Origin: an uncultured Candidatus Melainabacteria bacterium
GTDB taxonomy: Bacteria > Cyanobacteriota > Vampirovibrionia > Gastranaerophilales > Gastranaerophilaceae
Length of the DNA stretch: 19,001 bases
Direction of reading: 5' to 3'
NCBI GenBank assembly: GCA_934675685.1
Contig: CAKURL010000029.1
Span: forward strand, 1-19,001
Shown: one piece after another, positions 14,225-19,001 of the stretch
How the letters are laid out: every line of letters begins with the position of its first letter
How positions within the stretch are numbered: the stretch's first letter is position 1
The notes under the pieces: model-generated
What the model saw: the letters and a program-made list of their open reading frames with translations, nothing else
What the model was told of the DNA's origin: nothing
Database searches by the model: none
Made by a program: the position numbers and the translations under genes

Positions 14225-16585
14225 ATGAAAAATTTTAAAACATTGTCATATCATCATTTAGCCCTTGAAATGGATAAAGTTCTTCTTTCTTTGTCTAAGT
14301 TTGCGATTTCAAAATTAGCTAAAGAAAAATGCTTAAATTTAGAAGTTTTGTCCAACAAAACTCAAATAGAATATGAACTTTCTTTGGTGACTGGCGCAAA
14401 AAAGATAATAGACAACACGAATTCTAATTTGCCAATCCAAGAAATCTTGGATATAGATGAGCTCTTCAAGAATTCTCGTTTTTTAGCAAGCGAAATTGTT
14501 GAGCTTTCTAAAAACCTTCGTTTTTCGAGATTGGTCAAAAATTTTATCTCTAAAAACGATGAGTTTTCCTTGTTGTCTGAAATTGTGAAAAATTTATACA
14601 CAAATAAAGAGCTTGAAGACGAAATTTTTAACATATTTGATAATGAGCTAAATCTGCTAGATTGCGCTTCAGACGAGCTGAGGTCCTTAAGAAATTCTTA
14701 TAAAGATAACAAAAATAATTTAAAACAAGCAATAACTTCGCTTTTGGCTAACCCTTCTTTTTGCGACAATTTGCAAGACACAATTGTCTCCACAAGGGAC
14801 GACAGACCCGTTTTTCAAGTCAAAGCGAGCAATAAAAACAAAGTTCAAGGTATCGTTCATGATATCTCTTCCACTAATTTGACATATTTTATAGAGCCTT
14901 CGCAATTAATTCCTTTGTCAAACAAAATAAAACAAATCGAAATCGAAATAAGAGCAGAAGAAGAGCGAATTTTGAGCATTTTATCTTTGAAATTCAAAGA
15001 AATTCAAAAAGAAATGTTCGAAAACCAAAAGATTTTAGTAAATTTAGATGTCATTTTTGCAAAAGCGAGATATTCAATCCACCTTAAAGCAAACCCTGCA
15101 GTGATTGTAGATGAAAAAATAATCGACATTCAAAAGATGGCGCACCCTTTGCTTTTGGATATAAAAAGTGAAGATGAGGTCATAAGAAACGATTTTCTTT
15201 TGGGTAAAGATTATAAAATTTTGCTTATCACAGGTTCAAATACGGGCGGAAAAACAGTCGCCCTAAAAACAGCAGGGCTTATGGTCTTGATGAGCAAAAT
15301 GGGGCTTCATATTCCTTGTTTTGGGGCTAAGATTTATCCAAAATTTGACATTTTCTGCGACATATCAAAAGAGCAAAGCCTAGAGCAGGGCTTTTCTACT
15401 TATAGCGCGCATATTAAAAATATCGCGCAAATTTTAGACGCCGTGGACGAAAATTCTTTGGTTTTGTTTGACGAATTGGGCTCCGGTACAGACCCAATCG
15501 AAGGAAGCGCTATTTCAAAAGCAATTTTGAGATTTTTAAAAGAAAAAAATGTGCTCGCAATAATAACGACGCATTTGGGCGAATTGAAATCTTTAAAATA
15601 TGAAGATAATTATTTCCAAAATGCCACAGTTTTGTTTGACATTGAAACGCTAAAACCAAAATATAGCCTTATTATGGGCGTTTCTGGGACGTCTAACGCT
15701 ATAGATATTTCAAAAACCTTGGGTTTAAGCGAAAAAATAATCGAAAACGCAAGAGAAATTTTATATTCAAAAGGCGAAAATTCTTTGAACTTTGTTGAAT
15801 TTGAAAAAAATAACCAAGATTTAATCAAAAAACAAAAAGAATTAAAGCTCGAATTAGAAAAAATCGAAAAAATCAAAGAAGAAGAGACCTTAAAACTCGA
15901 AGAAATAAAGAAAAATAAGAAAAAAAGCCTTGAAAACTTCAAAAGAAAATTCCAAGATAAAATGGAGCTCGCGAGGTCGGAAATCAAGCAGGTTGTGGAC
16001 GAAATAAGAAAAGAAAAATCCCTGAAAGTCGCAATGCGCTCATACAATAGGTTAAGCAATATCGAAAATGGAATAAGAGAAGATTTTTCGACTTCCGAAG
16101 ATAAGTTGAGCGAAAAATTCAAAGAATTGGACATTAAAAACCTCAAAATCGGGCAAAATGTTTTAATTAAAAAGTTGAACCAAGTCGTGATTTTAGACAG
16201 TTTGCCGGATAAGAAAGGAAATGTCGAAATCAGGATTGGAAACATTAAATCTAAAATCAGCATTAAAAAGCTTGCTTACACAGATAAAAAAGTGGCGCCT
16301 CATTTGAAGAAATTAAAAGTTTCTTTTGATAATTCCGAAGAGCTCTTGTCCCGCCTCGATTTAAGAGGAATGCGCGTTTTAGAAGCGATTGAATATTTAG
16401 ACGAAAAGCTGGATAAAGCTTCTTTAAGAGGGCTAAACCAAATCTCTATTATCCATGGGTTTGGCACAGGCGCTTTAAAGCAAGCTGTTTGGGATTATTT
16501 AAAAGAAAGTCCTTATGTTGCAAAATTCTATTATGACGGCGAAAACGAAACAAAACAAGGTTGTGTTATTGTGGAATTGAAATAG
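14225..16585 (+). CDS. mutS2: MutS2 family ATPase/endonuclease with C-terminal Smr domain
   Basis: The product is 786 aa, the full family length. A helical core and clamp region (about 1-320) precedes the MutS-type ATPase: Walker A G-S-N-T-G-G-K-T at 337-344, Walker B with D416-E417 in L-F-D-E-L-G-S-G-T-D-P, and a T-T-H-L switch near 444. A long charged coiled coil (about 515-625) and a KOW-like beta segment lead to the Smr domain at 710-786 with L-D-L-R-G (711-715) and H-G-F-G-T-G (744-749). MutS2 proteins act on branched DNA to suppress recombination, and also on collided ribosomes in ribosome rescue. All key residues are present. The stop TAG directly abuts the ATG of the next gene, so the two are translationally coupled. 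Confidence 0.97.
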   Translation: MKNFKTLSYHHLALEMDKVLLSLSKFAISKLAKEKCLNLEVLSNKTQIEYELSLVTGAKKIIDNTNSNLPIQEILDIDELFKNSRFLASEIVELSKNLRFSRLVKNFISKNDEFSLLSEIVKNLYTNKELEDEIFNIFDNELNLLDCASDELRSLRNSYKDNKNNLKQAITSLLANPSFCDNLQDTIVSTRDDRPVFQVKASNKNKVQGIVHDISSTNLTYFIEPSQLIPLSNKIKQIEIEIRAEEERILSILSLKFKEIQKEMFENQKILVNLDVIFAKARYSIHLKANPAVIVDEKIIDIQKMAHPLLLDIKSEDEVIRNDFLLGKDYKILLITGSNTGGKTVALKTAGLMVLMSKMGLHIPCFGAKIYPKFDIFCDISKEQSLEQGFSTYSAHIKNIAQILDAVDENSLVLFDELGSGTDPIEGSAISKAILRFLKEKNVLAIITTHLGELKSLKYEDNYFQNATVLFDIETLKPKYSLIMGVSGTSNAIDISKTLGLSEKIIENAREILYSKGENSLNFVEFEKNNQDLIKKQKELKLELEKIEKIKEEETLKLEEIKKNKKKSLENFKRKFQDKMELARSEIKQVVDEIRKEKSLKVAMRSYNRLSNIENGIREDFSTSEDKLSEKFKELDIKNLKIGQNVLIKKLNQVVILDSLPDKKGNVEIRIGNIKSKISIKKLAYTDKKVAPHLKKLKVSFDNSEELLSRLDLRGMRVLEAIEYLDEKLDKASLRGLNQISIIHGFGTGALKQAVWDYLKESPYVAKFYYDGENETKQGCVIVELK

Positions 16586-17269
16586 ATGATTGAAAAAATA
16601 AAAAAGAATCTTGAAGAAGCAAAAGATTTAAAATATCAAAAATTTTCATCTTCTCTTTTGCCCAACGTTAAAAATGTTTTGGGTGTTCGAATTCCTGTTT
16701 TGAGAAAAATTGCAAATGAAATTTATAAAGAAGACTATGAAAAATTTTTCAAAGAAAATGATGACGAATTTTTTGAGCTTACAATGATTGAAGCGATGAT
16801 TTTAGGAAAAATCGACTTTGATTTTAAAAAAATCGAAAAATTTGTAGATAAAATTTCCAATTGGTCTGTTTGCGATTGCTTTTGTTCTGGCTTAAAGAAA
16901 ACCTTGGTGCACAAAAAAGAGACGAAGCTTTTTTTGGAAAAATATTTTAAATCTGATAAAGAATACGAAAACCGCTTCGCTTATGTAATGTTGCTTAATT
17001 ATTTTGTTAAAGACGACATTGATTATGTTCTTCAAAAAATTTTAGAATTTAAAAACGAAAAATATTATGCCATGATGGCTGTGGCTTGGTGTCTTTCATA
17101 TTGTTTTATTTTTCATTTTGATTTGACATTTGAATTTATAAAGAAAAACTTAAATTCCTTTGACAAAGTTGCCCTCAAAAAAGGTATACAAAAAGCTTTT
17201 GAGTCTTTTCGGGTGGACAAAAAGAACAAAGAAAAACTAAGACAATTTAAATCTTATTGTGGATTGTAA
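16586..17269 (+). CDS. DNA alkylation repair protein, AlkD-like HEAT-repeat family
   Basis: The product is 227 aa, normal for the family. It is built of helix pairs throughout, with G-V-R-I-P-V-L-R-K-I-A near residues 33-43, F-F-E-L-T-M-I-E-A near 65-73 and the conserved N-W-S-V-C-D block near 92-97. AlkD-type proteins are cytoplasmic glycosylases that release bulky cationic alkylated bases without base flipping. The N-W-x-x-x-D block matches the usual family signature, with C where some members have other small residues. It begins with zero spacing after the mutS2 stop (TAGATG) and has no convincing ribosome binding site of its own, so it is coupled to mutS2. Its last 16 bp overlap the end of the convergent amylase-like gene. 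Confidence 0.85.
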   Translation: MIEKIKKNLEEAKDLKYQKFSSSLLPNVKNVLGVRIPVLRKIANEIYKEDYEKFFKENDDEFFELTMIEAMILGKIDFDFKKIEKFVDKISNWSVCDCFCSGLKKTLVHKKETKLFLEKYFKSDKEYENRFAYVMLLNYFVKDDIDYVLQKILEFKNEKYYAMMAVAWCLSYCFIFHFDLTFEFIKKNLNSFDKVALKKGIQKAFESFRVDKKNKEKLRQFKSYCGL

Positions 17270-18735
17270 TTATAGGAATGCACGAATTTTTCGCAAACTT
17301 TTTTCCTGTAGTCTTTGTCCACTTCGTTTGACGCGAAAAGGTTGTCAAAGTGGCTGTTTGGAGTGCCGTCTGAGGAGAAGTTTTCGTTTTGAAGCATAAG
17401 TTCGTGGGTATTTGTGGAATAATTTAATGGGAACAAATCTTGCATTTGCATAAACGAAGGTAATTTGTCGTTTCTTGAATTATAGCCAAATAGGGAACCA
17501 TTTATGCGCTCAAGCCTTTCTTCGTAAGTCATTGCGCCCACGTCGTTGTCGTCTGAAACAGTAGGGCCCCAAGCGAACTCCCTGCACCAAGCTTGCGAGC
17601 CTGCTGATCTTTTAACGTCGTATTCGTTTCTTGCGTTCACGCCGCTTGTGCCTGCATTAAAGCCCATGTTCTTATATCTCATTGAGTCGTTTTCTGTTTT
17701 TTCGCCGCTGAAGCTTAAGTCATTTCTTCCTGTTCTTGCTCTAACTTCATTTAAGATGTAGGCCATTTGTTCATAGCTTGGCACTGCGCCCACTCCTGCG
17801 TAGTTGCCCCAATCGTAGCCGCCCACGTGTTTTGCGCTGTCAAAGAAAATGCCATCAAAGCCCAATTCGACCCCTTTGCAACAAGCGTTTATGAAGTCTT
17901 CGACGTTGTCTGGGTTGTTCCATCTGAATTGCCCCCAGTCGCCAAGTTTCAATTGGTCTTCTGAAATTAGCATTCTGAATGATGTTTTAAAGCCTCTTAA
18001 ATGCGCCAAATCGTTGAATGCGCGCACTTGTTCTTCTGGGGTGAAGGTTTTTCCCCCGATGTCGACCCAGCCAATGTTGTCGGCTAGTCTATAATTGTCA
18101 AATTTTATGCCATACAAGGAGTTTTCGCCGTTGTTGTTCCAGCCGTCTCCCCAAATATTTGGGTAAAGTTGAGAAATTAAAAGGCAAGTTGCGCTGTTGT
18201 CATGAGAAGGCGGAATCATAGGTAAAAGCTTTATTGCGCCTAGCATTGAGCCTGTTGTTCTGTTGTTTTCCATTGTTGCCAAGGCTCTGTTGTTGATTTC
18301 TATATAGTCCGCATGGCGCCCCCAATTGTCGCCATAATTTGGAGTCGAGATGAAATTAGGCAAGCGGTTTGGGACGAAATCCCCATAAGCCAAGGTCAAG
18401 TTTGAATTGATTGCATCTGAAATATCTCTTTTTAAAACTTCTTTTGGCTCAACCCCTGCGACCCATCTTTTTTCTGGGTGGTCATAGCCATGCCAAGTGT
18501 GTTCTTGGGTGAAAACGTCGGGTTTGAAGTTTTTGCCTTTTGTTGCGTATGCGAAAATTTCTTCTAAGGAAGAGTTGTAGTGTTTGTTGATTTTAAAACC
18601 ATATACGTTGCCGATTGGCGCTGGCGCTGTGCGTTTTTTGAAAACCGGCGCTTCTTTTTTTTCTTCTTGAATATTGCTTGTGAAATTGATGTTGCTTTTG
18701 AAAATGTTGTTTGCAGCGCTAATTTTGCTTATCAT
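17254..18735 (-). CDS. Amylase-like TIM-barrel protein (GH13-related) with N-terminal lead motif
   Basis: The product is 493 aa from the ATG at 18735, chosen because AAGGAAAA stands 2-3 nt before it and because the lead I-N-F-T-S-N near residues 16-21 then lies at the N-terminus as in the other lead-bearing protein of the window. The barrel shows T-P-E-E-Q-V-R-A-F-N-D-L-A-H-L-R-G-F-K near 232-250, then G-F-D-G-I-F-F-D-S-A-K-H at 292-303, which looks like the GH13 nucleophile strand with D299, and F-S-G-E-K-T-E-N at 342-349, like the acid/base strand with E345. The Arg normally two residues before the nucleophile Asp is Phe297. No signal peptide is visible. It may be a divergent hydrolase, a transglycosylase, or a non-catalytic glycan binder. 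It converges on the AlkD-like gene with no terminator between. Confidence 0.55.
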   Translation of the reverse strand: MISKISAANNIFKSNINFTSNIQEEKKEAPVFKKRTAPAPIGNVYGFKINKHYNSSLEEIFAYATKGKNFKPDVFTQEHTWHGYDHPEKRWVAGVEPKEVLKRDISDAINSNLTLAYGDFVPNRLPNFISTPNYGDNWGRHADYIEINNRALATMENNRTTGSMLGAIKLLPMIPPSHDNSATCLLISQLYPNIWGDGWNNNGENSLYGIKFDNYRLADNIGWVDIGGKTFTPEEQVRAFNDLAHLRGFKTSFRMLISEDQLKLGDWGQFRWNNPDNVEDFINACCKGVELGFDGIFFDSAKHVGGYDWGNYAGVGAVPSYEQMAYILNEVRARTGRNDLSFSGEKTENDSMRYKNMGFNAGTSGVNARNEYDVKRSAGSQAWCREFAWGPTVSDDNDVGAMTYEERLERINGSLFGYNSRNDKLPSFMQMQDLFPLNYSTNTHELMLQNENFSSDGTPNSHFDNLFASNEVDKDYRKKVCEKFVHSYNYNPQ

Positions 18736-18866
18736 ACTTTTCCTTTTTGATTTTAAATTTAATTTCTCGCATGTGCTTAAACGCCCCTGAAGCTCAAAAA
18801 ATGTGTATTTTTTGGCTATTATTACGATTATGTTACAAAGAAGTTGTGTTTGATGAAATTTTATAC

Positions 18867-18896
18867 TTGATTTTTTATTTTTACGGAGCATAATAT
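18867..18896 (+). promoter_or_regulatory. Candidate promoter of tRNA-fMet
   Basis: TTGATT (18867-18872), an 18-nt spacer and TAATAT (18891-18896) give a plausible sigma70 promoter starting transcription near 18903, about 33 nt before the tRNA. The 200-bp gap 18736-18935 otherwise holds the ribosome binding site of the divergent minus-strand gene and no further gene that I can support. Confidence 0.45.
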
Positions 18897-18935
18897 AGAT
18901 GTTGATTGTATTTGCTCAACGTACAAATTAAATAT

Positions 18936-19001
<66 letters not shown>

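Noticed and set aside
15610..16263. A 217-codon minus-strand open frame
   Set aside because: It is the mirror of the charged coiled-coil region of mutS2, with Ser/Phe/Leu-rich content typical of antisense shadow frames.
18800..18840. NtcA-like site (GTA-N8-TAC) upstream of the amylase-like gene
   Set aside because: The second half reads GTA rather than TAC, so it is not a real palindrome.
18736..18891. A 52-residue N-terminal extension of the amylase-like protein
   Set aside because: The downstream ATG at 18735 has a good AAGGAAAA ribosome binding site and puts the shared lead motif at the N-terminus; the extension has no family character.

Overview
This AT-rich window comes from a diderm bacterium. 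It carries a type IV pilin-like protein, an RND-type periplasmic adaptor, a LysS-glycosyltransferase pair and two unusual proteins that share a short N-terminal lead with an aromatic/Gly-Ser box. That combination best fits a gut lineage of non-photosynthetic Cyanobacteria relatives (Vampirovibrionia / Melainabacteria, Gastranaerophilales). This assignment rests on recognition of protein style, not on a database search. All reading frames use the standard code.

Layout. (1) 1-799, plus strand: the 3' end of a pilin-like gene fused to a phage-tail-collar-like domain, then a small secreted Ser/Thr-rich protein, closed by a strong terminator. (2) 6666-798, minus strand: a five-gene cluster of REC-PAS-HisKA-HATPase histidine kinase, NarL-type response regulator (ATGA overlap), exported protein (TTG start, 2 nt after the regulator), RND membrane-fusion protein, and a 549-aa protein that looks like the two periplasmic loops of an RND pump joined together without the transporter's membrane bundle. 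(3) 6841-9114, plus strand: a large hypothetical protein with hydrophobic segments. (4) 9209-13720, plus strand: an unusual phosphohexomutase, lysyl-tRNA synthetase and a GT-A glycosyltransferase, closed by a terminator. (5) 13769-14051, plus strand: a strong sigma70-type promoter, a ~130-nt structured leader, tRNA-Leu(UAG) and a terminator. (6) 14225-17269, plus strand: mutS2 directly abutting an AlkD-like repair gene. (7) 18735-17254, minus strand: an amylase-like TIM-barrel protein that overlaps the AlkD-like gene tail to tail by 16 bp. (8) From 18936 to the window edge: initiator tRNA-fMet.

How the parts may work together. Region 2 reads as a self-contained signalling and envelope module. 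A kinase with its own receiver domain signals to a LuxR-family regulator, and the same transcript encodes an exported protein, an adaptor and the membrane-bundle-less RND porter. This is the best candidate in the window for an undescribed system. Region 6 pairs two nucleic-acid maintenance genes. Three genes (kinase, adaptor, mutS2) lack a Shine-Dalgarno sequence and have a -10-like hexamer exactly 6 nt before ATG, which suggests leaderless transcripts. The other genes start with conventional ribosome binding sites or by translational coupling.
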